Source: JBJXHG01 sp046160865 (GTDB lineage Bacteria; Planctomycetota; UBA1135; GCA-002686595). Taken from it: a stretch of DNA of 10,185 nt. The stretch spans positions 1 to 10,185 of the forward strand of contig JBJXHG010000056.1 in the NCBI GenBank assembly GCA_046160865.1, read 5' to 3'. This document shows, piece by piece, positions 1-6,258 of this stretch (its first letter is position 1; each line of letters opens with the position of its first letter). Below the pieces are notes generated by a model. It worked only from the letters and a program-made list of their open reading frames with translations, made no database searches and was not told the origin of the DNA. A program made the translations under genes and the position numbers.

Positions 1-477
1 TCAATCCTCGCGCCGGCTGCGTCCCAGGGCGCGCTGCATGCTGCGCTTGTCCTCGCGATCGCGCGTGGCCTGACGCTTGTCGTAGAGCTTCTTGCCGCGC
101 GCCAGGGCCACGCGCAGCTTGACGCGCGAGCCCTGGAAGTAGATCTCCAGCGGCACCATCGTGATGCCCTTCTCGCGCACGGACTTGGACCACTTGTCGA
201 GCTCGCGGCGGTGCGCCAGCAGCTTGCGCGGCCGCGTGGGCTCGTGGTTGTGCACATTGCCGTGGGCGTAGACGGGGATGTGCGCCCCCATCAGGAAGAG
301 CTCGCCTCCGCGGTAGTGCGCGAAGGCCTCGGTCAGGGAACCGTGGCCGGCGCGCAGGCTCTTGACCTCGGTGCCGCGCAGCTCGATCCCGCACTCGAGC
401 TCGTCGAGGATCTCGTACTCGAAGCGCGCGCGCCGGTTCTGGGCGATCGAGCGCCGTGCCTGGGGCTTCTGGGCCAT
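1..477 (-). CDS. smpB: SsrA-binding protein SmpB
   Basis: SmpB binds the tRNA-like end of tmRNA and brings it to stalled ribosomes for trans-translation, which tags the unfinished peptide and releases the ribosome. The 158-residue product has the usual family length. It opens with the typical NRRARFEYEI segment (about residues 14-23) followed by GIELRGTEVKSLR (about 30-42). It has the central HEPTRPRKLLAH block and the C-terminal GKKLYDKRQATRDRE tail, the basic tail that enters the mRNA channel in this family. The start ATG has AGGA ten bases upstream. The stop codon is the last three bases of the reverse strand in this window, so the gene is complete but its downstream context is missing. 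It is divergent from tRNA-Leu. The tmRNA gene itself is not seen here. Confidence 0.97.
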   Translation of the reverse strand: MAQKPQARRSIAQNRRARFEYEILDELECGIELRGTEVKSLRAGHGSLTEAFAHYRGGELFLMGAHIPVYAHGNVHNHEPTRPRKLLAHRRELDKWSKSVREKGITMVPLEIYFQGSRVKLRVALARGKKLYDKRQATRDREDKRSMQRALGRSRRED

Positions 478-486
478 GCAAGGGGG

Positions 487-492
487 ATCCTA
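487..492 (-). promoter_or_regulatory. possible -10 box or Shine-Dalgarno of smpB
   Basis: Reading toward smpB the sequence is TAGGAT, nine bases before the ATG. It matches four of six bases of a TATAAT box and also contains the AGGA of a Shine-Dalgarno sequence. Which role it plays cannot be settled from sequence. As a -10 box it would give a nearly leaderless smpB mRNA. Confidence 0.25.
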
Positions 493-538
493 GAGCGGGC
501 TCGCCGTGGGGCGCCTGTGGAATCCGCCCCGCGAGGCG

Positions 539-567
539 TTGACCGGCGCCGCGGCGGTCCGTAGTGT
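539..567 (+). promoter_or_regulatory. probable promoter of tRNA-Leu
   Basis: TTGACC at 539-544 matches five of six bases of the sigma-70 -35 consensus. It is followed after 17 bases by TAGTGT at 562-567, a weak but correctly placed -10 box. The predicted transcription start would lie around 574, leaving a leader of about 12 bases before the mature tRNA-Leu 5' end at 586. The spacing and the lack of any other gene here support the call. Confidence 0.5.
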
Positions 568-585
568 CTCCGCCCTTCCCATCCA

Positions 586-671
586 GCCCGGGTGGCGGAA
601 TTGGCAGACGCGCATGGTTCAGGTCCATGTGCCGCAAGGCATTGGGGGTTCGACTCCCCCCCCGGGCACCA
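586..671 (+). tRNA. tRNA-Leu (anticodon CAG)
   Basis: A complete class II tRNA of 86 nt including an encoded CCA. The 7-bp acceptor stem is GCCCGGG (586-592) with CCCGGGC (661-667), then discriminator A668 and CCA at 669-671. The anticodon stem CATGG/CCATG (613-617 and 625-629) closes the loop TTCAGGT, placing anticodon CAG at 620-622, which reads the leucine codon CUG. The long variable arm is TGCC-GCAA-GGCA (630-641). The T arm is GGGGG-TTCGACT-CCCCC (644-660). The D-arm GTGGCGGAATTGGCAGACGCGC is typical of bacterial tRNA-Leu. CUG is likely a major leucine codon in so GC-rich a genome. Confidence 0.97.
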
Positions 672-704
672 CCTTCTCCGCTCCCTTTGGAACGCAAGAC
701 ACCG

Positions 705-842
705 GTGGAACGCGAGCCGCGCTCGCCACCGAGCTTCCTCGCGCTCGTGCGCGCGAGCGTGCTCGTCGTCTTCGCGGCAGCGCTCGTGGCCGCGCTGGCG
801 TGGCTCGTCGCGCGCGCGTTTCCCGAATGGACCGAGCGGTAG
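705..842 (+). CDS. possible small single-helix membrane protein
   Basis: A 45-residue reading frame between tRNA-Leu and the MscS channel, stopping 14 bases before the channel start. It could begin at GTG 705 (used here) or TTG 687. Neither has a convincing Shine-Dalgarno sequence, and the frame has no ATG outside the tRNA. The predicted peptide has a charged N terminus (EREPR) and a hydrophobic helix around FLALVRASVLVVFAAALVAA and WLVARAF, and it ends in EWTER. The helix and the close spacing to the next gene suggest a real small membrane peptide in one transcript with the channel. However, hydrophobic open frames arise easily in GC-rich DNA. I do not recognise a family. Confidence 0.33.
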   Translation: MEREPRSPPSFLALVRASVLVVFAAALVAALAWLVARAFPEWTER

Positions 843-856
843 AGCACTAGCGCGCG

Positions 857-1957
857 ATGACCAACTTCGAAGAGTTCCTGACGCGGCCCTTCCTCGGCAA
901 CCCGGTGCAGAACTGGCTCGAAGCCGCGGCCGGTCTCGTCGGCACGTTCGTGATCTTGAGCATCGCGAAGCGGCTGGTCGCCGCGCGGCTCGCGAAACTG
1001 GCCGAGCGCACGGAGACCGATGTCGACGACTTGCTCGTCGACCTCCTGCGCCGCACACGCCCGTTCTTCGTCTTCGCGCTCAGCTGCTTCGTCGGCGTGC
1101 ACTTCCTCGCGCTGCCGGAGAATGGCCACAAGTACGCGCGCATCGGCGTCGTGCTGTTCGCGCTCGTACAAGCGGGGATCTGGGCGCAAGGACTCGTCGC
1201 CTACGGCATCAGCCGCCTCGTGAAGAGCCGCGGCGCGGCGGATCCGGCGCGCACGATGGGCGCGTCGATCCTCGCGATCCTCGGACAGGTGCTCGTCTGG
1301 ACGACGATCGTACTGCTCTGCCTGCAGAACGTCGGCGTCGAAGTCACGCCGCTGATCACCGGGCTCGGCGTCGGCGGTATCGCGATCGCGCTCGCGTTGC
1401 AGACCGTGCTCGGCGACCTGTTCGCGTCGATCACGATCCTGCTCGACAAGCCCTTCGTCGTCGGTGACGCGATCACCGTGGGCGACTTCTCCGGCAAGGT
1501 CGAGCGCATCGGCATCAAGACCACGCGCATCCGCAGCGACAACGGCGAGGAGCTCATCATGGGCAACGCCGATCTCGTCAACAGCCGCATCCGCAATTTC
1601 AAGCGGCTCACCGAGCGGCGCAACGTGTCGTTGATCGGAATCACGTACGACACGCCGTACGAGAAGGTCGCGCGCGTCGCAGAGATCCTGCGCGAGTGCG
1701 TCCGCGCCACGCCGAGCGCGCGCCTCGACCGCGTGCACTTCAAAAGCTTCGGCGACTCCGCGCTGACCTTCGAAGTGGTCTATTTCGCGTGCGACCCAGC
1801 CTACGGCGTGTACATGGACGTGCAGCAGGAGATCAACCTGCGCATCCTGAAGCGCCTGCAGGCGGAGAACATCGAGTTCGCCTTCCCGACGCGCACCGTG
1901 CACCACGTGTGGGCGCCCGGCACGACCGACGCTCAGAAAGAGTTGTCGCTCGGATAG
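857..1957 (+). CDS. MscS-family small-conductance mechanosensitive channel
   Basis: A cytoplasmic-membrane channel that opens under membrane tension and releases solutes during hypo-osmotic shock. The 366-residue product has about five hydrophobic helices, near residues 19-37, 69-87, 95-118, 133-160 and 164-196. The last is the glycine/alanine-rich pore helix of the family (GLGVGGIAIALALQTVLG, about 169-186), running into LFASITILLDKPFVVGDAI. The beta domain follows (GKVERIGIKTTRIRSDNGEELIMGN), then an alpha/beta cytoplasmic domain. At 366 residues and five helices it is longer than E. coli MscS (286 residues, three helices), so it belongs to a larger subtype. The ATG at 857 has no clear Shine-Dalgarno sequence. 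Coupling to the small frame ending at 842 is possible. Which Msc subtype it is, and whether it carries a signalling role, cannot be told. Confidence 0.93.
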   Translation: MTNFEEFLTRPFLGNPVQNWLEAAAGLVGTFVILSIAKRLVAARLAKLAERTETDVDDLLVDLLRRTRPFFVFALSCFVGVHFLALPENGHKYARIGVVLFALVQAGIWAQGLVAYGISRLVKSRGAADPARTMGASILAILGQVLVWTTIVLLCLQNVGVEVTPLITGLGVGGIAIALALQTVLGDLFASITILLDKPFVVGDAITVGDFSGKVERIGIKTTRIRSDNGEELIMGNADLVNSRIRNFKRLTERRNVSLIGITYDTPYEKVARVAEILRECVRATPSARLDRVHFKSFGDSALTFEVVYFACDPAYGVYMDVQQEINLRILKRLQAENIEFAFPTRTVHHVWAPGTTDAQKELSLG

Positions 1958-2031
1958 CAGCAGATCGCGAGCACGACGACGGCCACGACGAGCACGCCGA
2001 CGCCGATCGCAATCCACGCGCCTACGGACAT
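1933..2031 (-). CDS. possible 32-residue one-helix peptide
   Basis: Reading from ATG at 2031, the frame gives MSVGAWIAIGVGVLVV, then AVVVLAICC and YPSDNSF, ending in TGA at 1935-1933. The middle is one uninterrupted hydrophobic stretch long enough to span the membrane, followed by a polar tail. GGAG lies five bases before the ATG, one of the best ribosome binding sites in the window. It lies downstream of rsmG on the same strand, and its last 25 bases overlap the 3' end of the mscS gene in antisense. I do not recognise a family. The ribosome binding site, ATG start and clean helix favour a real small gene; its short length is the main argument against. Confidence 0.42.
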   Translation of the reverse strand: MSVGAWIAIGVGVLVVAVVVLAICCYPSDNSF

Positions 2032-2052
2032 CGTCGCTCCAGCGGCCGTGAT

Positions 2053-2142
2053 CCCGGCGCGTGCACCACGCGCCTTACGCGCCCGGCGCGCGGTAGACCC
2101 GGCGCGTGCATCACGCGCCTTGCGCGCCCGGCGCGCGGTAAA
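2053..2142. repeat. tandem direct repeat, two 45-bp copies at the end of rsmG
   Basis: Copy one is 2053-2097 and copy two is 2098-2142. They differ at three positions. Copy two contains the last codons and the TGA stop of rsmG; copy one follows it downstream. Each copy holds a perfect 8-bp inverted repeat with a 3-base loop, GGCGCGTG-N3-CACGCGCC (2056-2074 and 2101-2119). Each also holds a second inverted repeat around GCGCGCCCGGCGCGC or a one-base variant of it. The hairpins could protect or end the rsmG transcript, but no T run follows them. Confidence 0.9.
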
Positions 2143-2884
2143 CGAGGATCGCGCGCTCGCCCATACCTTCGGGGAGCGAGTGCTCCCACACCGTCGCGAG
2201 CTTGAAACCGAGGCGCTCGGCCTCGCGCTCGCCCGCGCGCACCTCGCGCGACCACGACGGACCTTTGAGCATCACGAGGTCCTTGTGCGAGTGCCGCACC
2301 TTGCGCAGGAGCCGCACGTTCTCGCGCACGGAGCTGATCGCGCGCATGATCACGACGTCGTAGCGGTTGCGCGCCAAGTGCTCCTCGGCGCGGTCGCACA
2401 CCGCCGACAAGTTCTTCGCGCCGAGCGCTGCGACGAACGTCTGCAGGCACGCGACACGCTTCTGCGTCGAGTCGAGCAGCACCACGCGCGCTTCGGGCTC
2501 GGTCAACGCGACGGGAATTCCGGGAAAGCCGGCGCCGCTGCCGACGTCGATCACGCTGCGTCCGAAGAGCGACACCTGCCGCGTGATGCGCCAGCAGTCG
2601 AGGTAGTGCTTCGCCGCGATCTCGCGCGGCTCGAGGATCGCGGTCAGATTCACCTGCCGGTTCGCTTCCAGCATCATCCGCGCGTGCAGCGCGAAGCGGT
2701 CGAGCACCGTGGGCGCGACCTCCTCGTTCTGGAACGCCCAGCCCATCGCCTCGCGCAGCACCTCGATCGGCGGGACCGGCGTATCCGGATTGCCGGCGAG
2801 TGCGTCCACCTCCGCCTCGGCCCCCTCGCTCGCGGGCTCTGAACTCGGCTTGGAGTCAGGGGGCTCGTCGCCTTCGTGGATCAT
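2111..2884 (-). CDS. rsmG: 16S rRNA (guanine-527-N7)-methyltransferase RsmG (GidB)
   Basis: RsmG transfers a methyl group from S-adenosylmethionine to N7 of G527 in the 530 loop of 16S rRNA; its loss in other bacteria gives low-level streptomycin resistance. The 257-residue product carries the family marks in order: NLTAI (79-83), KHYLDC (92-97), the S-adenosylmethionine-binding loop VIDVGSGAGFPGIPVA (111-126), LLDSTQKRVACLQ, and the later VIMRA segment. It is about 45 residues longer at the N terminus than the 207-residue E. coli protein. The extra part is acidic and proline-rich with no recognisable domain, and no strong Shine-Dalgarno supports ATG 2884, so a start nearer residue 47 is possible. 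It begins 39 bases after tRNA-Trp on the same strand and is probably cotranscribed with it. The last codons lie in a 45-bp tandem duplication. Confidence 0.96.
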   Translation of the reverse strand: MIHEGDEPPDSKPSSEPASEGAEAEVDALAGNPDTPVPPIEVLREAMGWAFQNEEVAPTVLDRFALHARMMLEANRQVNLTAILEPREIAAKHYLDCWRITRQVSLFGRSVIDVGSGAGFPGIPVALTEPEARVVLLDSTQKRVACLQTFVAALGAKNLSAVCDRAEEHLARNRYDVVIMRAISSVRENVRLLRKVRHSHKDLVMLKGPSWSREVRAGEREAERLGFKLATVWEHSLPEGMGERAILVYRAPGAQGA

Positions 2885-2923
2885 TGTTTTGCGAGGGTGC
2901 GGATGCAGCGCGCGCGCCGCACT

Positions 2924-3000
2924 TGGCAGGGCAGCAGGGACTCGAACCCTAAACCTACTGATTTGGAATCAGTCGCTCTACCGATTGGAGCTACTGCCCT
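2924..3000 (-). tRNA. tRNA-Trp (anticodon CCA)
   Basis: Read on the minus strand, AGGGCAG (3000-2994) pairs with CTGCCCT (2934-2928) as the acceptor stem, followed by G73 and an encoded CCA (2926-2924). The anticodon stem ACTGA/TCAGT closes the loop TTCCAAA, giving anticodon CCA at 2966-2964, which reads UGG. The D arm is GCTC-CAATCGGTA-GAGC and the T arm is TAGGG-TTCGAGT-CCCTG. The 77-nt length and the A1-U72/G73 end are typical of bacterial tRNA-Trp. A TAGAGT box lies 19 bases upstream (3025-3020). Confidence 0.97.
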
Positions 3001-3019
3001 TCGTGGAGCGGCGGAGAGT

Positions 3020-3025
3020 ACTCTA
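3020..3025 (-). promoter_or_regulatory. possible -10 box for tRNA-Trp/rsmG
   Basis: TAGAGT on the minus strand matches four of six bases of TATAAT and lies 19 bases before the mature tRNA-Trp 5' end, much like TAGTGT before tRNA-Leu. No good -35 box is found at the usual spacing; TTGCTC at 3044-3039 is too close (13 bases). Confidence 0.33.
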
Positions 3026-3222
3026 GCGGCGCCCTGCCGAGCAAGGCGCCGCGCATGCGTCGAACGTGCTCGCGCGCGTCGCATGGCACCCTGCGGGGAT
3101 CGCTCGTTGTGCCGCCACGACGGGGGCGAACCGCGGAACGGAGCTCCGGCGCTGCGCGCCACGCGACACCGCGCCCGGCAGCGGTTGTCCGCTGCAGCCG
3201 CGACGTGGTCGCGAAAGCAAGC

Positions 3223-3228
3223 TAGAGT
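3223..3228 (+). promoter_or_regulatory. possible -10 box of pcnB
   Basis: TAGAGT lies 11 bases before the pcnB ATG and has the same form as boxes before both tRNAs and the membrane transporter gene. If it is a -10 box, transcription would start only a few bases before the ATG, giving a nearly leaderless mRNA. This agrees with the lack of any Shine-Dalgarno sequence there. No clear -35 box is seen. Confidence 0.33.
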
Positions 3229-3239
3229 CTCGCGCCCCG

Positions 3240-4604
3240 ATGACGAACGACGAGTCGACGTCCGCCCCCGCCCACCACGCGCCGCGGATCATTCCCGCCG
3301 ATTCGATCGCGCCCGAGCTCCTCGACCAGGACGCGCTGCGCGTCATCTCGCGCCTCGAGCGCCACGACTTCGTCGCGTACCTCGTCGGCGGTTGCGTGCG
3401 CGACCTATGGGTCGGTCGCAAGCCGAAGGACTTCGACGTCGCGACCGACGCCCATCCACGGCAGATCAAACGCTTGTTCCGCAATGGCCGCATCATCGGC
3501 CGGCGCTTCAAGCTGATGCACATCTACTACGGCAGCCACATCGTCGAGACCGCGACGTTCCGGCGCGAGCCCGAGGCGCGCGAGGACGACGAGAGCGAGG
3601 TCGAGGAGCGCGACCTCTTGATCGTCGAGGACAACCAGTACGGCAGCGCGGAAGAGGACGCGCGGCGGCGCGACTTCACGGTCAACGGACTGTTCCTCGA
3701 TCCGACGCGCCACCGCATCATCGATTACGTCGGTGGTCTCGAGGACCTCGAAGCGGGCATCTTGCGCACGATCGGCGATCCCTCCGTGCGCATCGCCGAG
3801 GACCCGGTCCGCATCCTGCGCGCGGTGAAGTTCGCGACGCGACTCGGCTTCCGCATCCACGAGCACACGTGGGAGGCGATGTGTCGTGGCGCGCCGCTCT
3901 TGTCGCGCTCCGCGCCGCCGCGTGTACTCGAAGAGATCCTGCGCTTGATGCGCTCGGGCACGTCGCTCGGCGCGCTGCGCATGCTGCGCGCGTGCGGCGC
4001 GTTGCGCATCATCCTGCCGGACGTCGACCGCTTCCTAGACCAGAGCGACGCGGCACCCGCCGATGGGCGCGCCGAGCACTTCTGGCGCTTGCTCGAAGCA
4101 CTCGACGCGGACGTGCACACGGGCTTCGTGCCGAGCACGGGTCTGTGCATCGCGGTGCTGTACCTGCACATCGTCGAGCGCACGGCCGAGGCGGGCGCGG
4201 CGTCGTCGGTCGACTTCGCGCACGTCGTCGCCGACCACTTGGAGCCGCTGACGACGACGACGCGCTTGCCGCGCCGCGACGTCGCAGCCGCGCGCCGCAT
4301 CCTCGTCTACCAACGTCGATTCACGCAGCCGACGACGAAGCGCTTTCGCCCGCTCGCGTTCTTGCGCAGCGAGGACTTCCAGGCCGCGCTCGATCTCTTC
4401 CGGCTGCGCGCGGCGGCACGCGGGCAAGGTTGGGACATCTACGAAGGCTGGCGCGTGCGGCACGACCTCGCCATGAAGGCGTCGAGCGAGGATCTCGACT
4501 CCGAACGGCGGCGCACGCGCAAGCGGCGACGTCGACGCGGCGGCAAGAGCGCGTCCTCCGGTGAATCCGGCACGGCGAGCGAGGCCCCGGACCCGCTCGA
4601 CTGA
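3240..4604 (+). CDS. pcnB: PcnB-type poly(A) polymerase (class II nucleotidyltransferase family)
   Basis: Poly(A) polymerase I adds A tails to RNA 3' ends and marks them for decay; the family shares its fold with CCA-adding enzymes. The 454-residue product is close to E. coli PcnB (465). Residues 47-66 hold the catalytic core YLVGGCVRDL...KDFDVAT with GG at 50-51 and the metal-binding pair D64/D66. LFRNGRIIGRRFKL (79-92) is the PcnB-like segment, RRDFTVNGL is at 143-151 and EDPVRILRAVKFA at 187-199. The last 32 residues form an arginine-rich tail, as in E. coli PcnB. An acidic insert (about 110-141) precedes RRDF. The frame is open upstream to 3066, but those 58 residues look like random GC-rich translation; the product starting at 3240 matches the family. 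A pure CCA-adding function cannot be excluded. Confidence 0.92.
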   Translation: MTNDESTSAPAHHAPRIIPADSIAPELLDQDALRVISRLERHDFVAYLVGGCVRDLWVGRKPKDFDVATDAHPRQIKRLFRNGRIIGRRFKLMHIYYGSHIVETATFRREPEAREDDESEVEERDLLIVEDNQYGSAEEDARRRDFTVNGLFLDPTRHRIIDYVGGLEDLEAGILRTIGDPSVRIAEDPVRILRAVKFATRLGFRIHEHTWEAMCRGAPLLSRSAPPRVLEEILRLMRSGTSLGALRMLRACGALRIILPDVDRFLDQSDAAPADGRAEHFWRLLEALDADVHTGFVPSTGLCIAVLYLHIVERTAEAGAASSVDFAHVVADHLEPLTTTTRLPRRDVAAARRILVYQRRFTQPTTKRFRPLAFLRSEDFQAALDLFRLRAAARGQGWDIYEGWRVRHDLAMKASSEDLDSERRRTRKRRRRRGGKSASSGESGTASEAPDPLD

Positions 4605-4668
4605 CCCGCAGCTCTCAGCACGTCCGTTGCCAGGACACGCCGGTGGCGAGAGATGCGCTCTTCCCCCG

Positions 4669-4686
4669 CCCGCTCGCGCGAGCGGG
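4669..4686. repeat. 18-bp perfect palindrome downstream of pcnB
   Basis: CCCGCTCGCGCGAGCGGG reads the same on both strands and lies 64 bases after the pcnB stop. It could form a strong hairpin in the pcnB 3' end, but no T run follows, so it is not a standard intrinsic terminator. It marks the left border of the 435-bp gap between pcnB and the secreted protein. Confidence 0.7.
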
Positions 4687-4755
4687 GGTAGATTTGGTTG
4701 GTTCGAAGCGGGTCTCTTCTTCCGGGAGCGTCAAGCGTCTTCCTCGGCCCCTGAA

Positions 4756-4965
4756 CGACCGGGAGTGCGGCACGATTGCGGCGATGGCCGCACTGGCGAA
4801 GCCCGGTCGGAAGGCGAATGCGGCGTTCCTGCGCGGGGAAGCGGAGACTCGAAGCCAGGCAACTGGACGGACCTGCCGACCTGACGAGGGCTTTCGGGCT
4901 CGAGTCGAGTCGGCCCCTGCCACCTCAGGGAGCGGTTTCCACTCGGAGCCGCTCCCTGTTTCTTT
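4756..4965 (+). ncRNA. candidate structured RNA ending in an intrinsic terminator
   Basis: The gap between pcnB (ends 4604) and the next gene (starts 5040) holds four successive hairpins on the plus strand. H1: CGACCGGGAGTGCGGC (4756-4771) pairs with GCCGCACT (4787-4794) and CCCGGTCG (4802-4809), a perfect 16-bp helix with a 7-base 3' bulge GGCGAAG and a 15-base loop. H2: CCAG-GCAA-CTGG (4855-4866), a hairpin with a GNRA loop. H3: GCCGAC (4875-4880) pairs with GTCGGC (4909-4914), with CGAG/CTCG stacked inside (4885-4888, 4899-4902). H4 is the terminator at 4926-4965. The 5' end is not defined and could be near 4690. It matches no RNA family I can name. It may be a separate small RNA or an attenuator/riboswitch leader of the secreted-protein gene. 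Confidence 0.5.
4926..4965 (+). terminator. strong Rho-independent terminator
   Basis: CAGGGAGCGG (4926-4935) pairs perfectly with CCGCTCCCTG (4949-4958). TTTC and GGAG extend the stem to about 14 pairs (some G-T) around a CACTC loop. TTTCTTT follows at 4959-4965. It is the only clear stem-plus-T-run terminator in the window. It lies 320 bases after pcnB and 74 bases before the secreted-protein gene, so it ends either a transcript born in this gap or pcnB read-through. Confidence 0.85.
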
Positions 4966-5039
4966 GGCTCGCCGGACCGCGCGCGCACTCGCGCGCCAGG
5001 GTTTCTCCGATCTCGCGCGCGTGGCACCATGACGCGCGA

Positions 5040-6224
5040 ATGCTGCGTTTCCTGGTCCTCGCGCTCGCGTGCCTCGTCGGCGCACCGCCGATCCGAGCCG
5101 CACGCCTGCACGCGCGCGAGGATCCGGTACCTGCGCCCCCCACGGAACGCAGCGACGAGCTCGCGCTGCGCGCGTTCGCCGCGCTGTCCGACAAGGATCG
5201 CAGCGAGGTCGTGCAGTACTTCGCGATGGAAGCGCAGAAGCTCGACACGTTCCAAGCGCGGATCGTGCGTGCGGTCATCACCGCGCAGGACCGCGACGCC
5301 GGTCTGTGGCCCGCAGAGCCCGAGACGCCCTACTTCGACCCGAAGGTGCACGCGAAGGGCGATCCGATCGCGCGTCGCCGGCTCGATGCGAAGTCGCCGC
5401 GTACGCGCGAGCTCTGGCAACGCGTGTTCGAGAGCGTGCCCGAGCCGCGGCTCGACGCCGCCTGGCGCTACGACTACGGGACGCGCGGACTCGTGCGCCT
5501 CGCGACGTATGGCGATCCGCTGCGCATGTTCCGCAACGCGCTCGCGGGACTTCCGCCCGACGTCGACCTCGCGCAAGCGCTCGTGGAGCGCGCGCTCGAC
5601 GACGGCGCGCAGCAAAAGGAACTCGGCGCTTTCGCCCACGCGTACACCGACCGCGACGGCAACGTGTATTCGGGAGTCACGCTCTACGACGCTTGGGCCG
5701 CCGGCATGGAGATCGAGATGCCGGACGTCGACGTGCTCGGCATCGTGCACACGGTGCTCGACGACTGGAAGCGCTGGGTCGCCCCGATCCCGGCCGCGAA
5801 GCACGAGCCGCTCTACGACTTGGTCGGCGAGATGTACCACGCCGCGCGCCGGCATCGCGGCTTGCGCCACGCACTCGCGACGAGCTTCGCGTGCGGCTCG
5901 GCGATCTTGCGCGACGGCTACGACGTCAGCCTCGACAACCTGCACGCGCTGTGGTTCGAGCACGCGAACGATCCGCGCTCGCTCGCCAAGCAGCTGCCGG
6001 ATTCCGCGCGCTGGCAAGCGTTCCTGGACGCTTGGGCCAAGCGTTGTCGCTCCGACACGAAGCTGTATGGCGGCGCGCTGAAACGTCACGCGACGCTCGA
6101 CACCGATGCGCGTGCGGTGCGCGCCGTGCTCATCGCCGCACTCGAAGAGTTCGGCGCGTTCGACAAGCTCACGTCCGGGCCCGCTCGGACGACGACATCA
6201 CGCGACTCGAAGAAGAAGCCCTGA
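5040..6224 (+). CDS. secreted protein of unknown function
   Basis: A 394-residue product that I do not recognise. It begins with a Sec-type signal peptide: MLR, a hydrophobic core FLVLALACLVGAPPI, then RAARLHA with likely cleavage after an alanine near residues 20-26. The mature part is hydrophilic and looks mostly helical, with many Trp, Asp and Arg residues (RRLDAKSPRTRELWQRVFE, AWRYDYGTRGLVRLATYGD, LYDAWAAGMEIEMPDVDVL). The C terminus ends in a lysine-rich DSKKKP. No repeats, heme CxxCH motifs or further helices able to span the membrane are visible. The ATG at 5040 is chosen because the signal peptide starts there; the frame is open further upstream but crosses the terminator. It ends 34 bases before the aldolase ATG, so the two may share a transcript. 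A short family limited to related bacteria is likely. Confidence 0.8.
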   Translation: MLRFLVLALACLVGAPPIRAARLHAREDPVPAPPTERSDELALRAFAALSDKDRSEVVQYFAMEAQKLDTFQARIVRAVITAQDRDAGLWPAEPETPYFDPKVHAKGDPIARRRLDAKSPRTRELWQRVFESVPEPRLDAAWRYDYGTRGLVRLATYGDPLRMFRNALAGLPPDVDLAQALVERALDDGAQQKELGAFAHAYTDRDGNVYSGVTLYDAWAAGMEIEMPDVDVLGIVHTVLDDWKRWVAPIPAAKHEPLYDLVGEMYHAARRHRGLRHALATSFACGSAILRDGYDVSLDNLHALWFEHANDPRSLAKQLPDSARWQAFLDAWAKRCRSDTKLYGGALKRHATLDTDARAVRAVLIAALEEFGAFDKLTSGPARTTTSRDSKKKP

Positions 6225-6258
6225 CCGGGGCGTCACGAAGACCCAGGAAACTCCTCCC

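Noticed and set aside
1..700. tmRNA gene or an integrated element next to smpB or at tRNA-Leu.
   Set aside because: No tmRNA-like ends, integrase or duplicated tRNA 3' end could be found in the window.
564..704. Open frames reading through tRNA-Leu, such as MAELADAHGSGPCAARH on the plus strand and the minus-strand frame with PGGESNPQCLAAHGPEP.
   Set aside because: These are familiar artefacts of translating tRNA-Leu; the tRNA structure is complete and explains the sequence.
2881..3162. Minus-strand frame containing IGRATDSKSVGLGFESLL.
   Set aside because: This is the translation of tRNA-Trp and its flanks, a known spurious open frame.
3066..3239. N-terminal extension of the pcnB frame by 58 residues.
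   Set aside because: The extension has no family similarity and random GC-rich composition. ATG 3240 gives the expected family length and sits just after a TAGAGT box.
4780..4800. GGCGATGGCCGC, resembling the start of a fluoride (crcB) riboswitch.
   Set aside because: The other conserved crcB segments are missing, and the bases are better explained by the H1 helix. The downstream gene is not a fluoride exporter.
4845..4880. AGCCAGG...ACCTGCC, resembling a split B12 box of a cobalamin riboswitch.
   Set aside because: An 11-base insert interrupts the box, and the other conserved riboswitch elements are not found upstream. The bases fit the GNRA hairpin instead.
4881..4906. CTGACGAG followed by a hairpin, resembling the CUGANGA core of a hammerhead ribozyme.
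   Set aside because: The required GAAA after stem II is absent (GAGTC instead), and no third stem closes the core.
4731..6089. Minus-strand open frame of 452 residues opposite the secreted protein.
   Set aside because: It is Arg/Ala/Val/His-rich shadow translation of GC-rich codons. The plus-strand frame has a signal peptide and normal composition.
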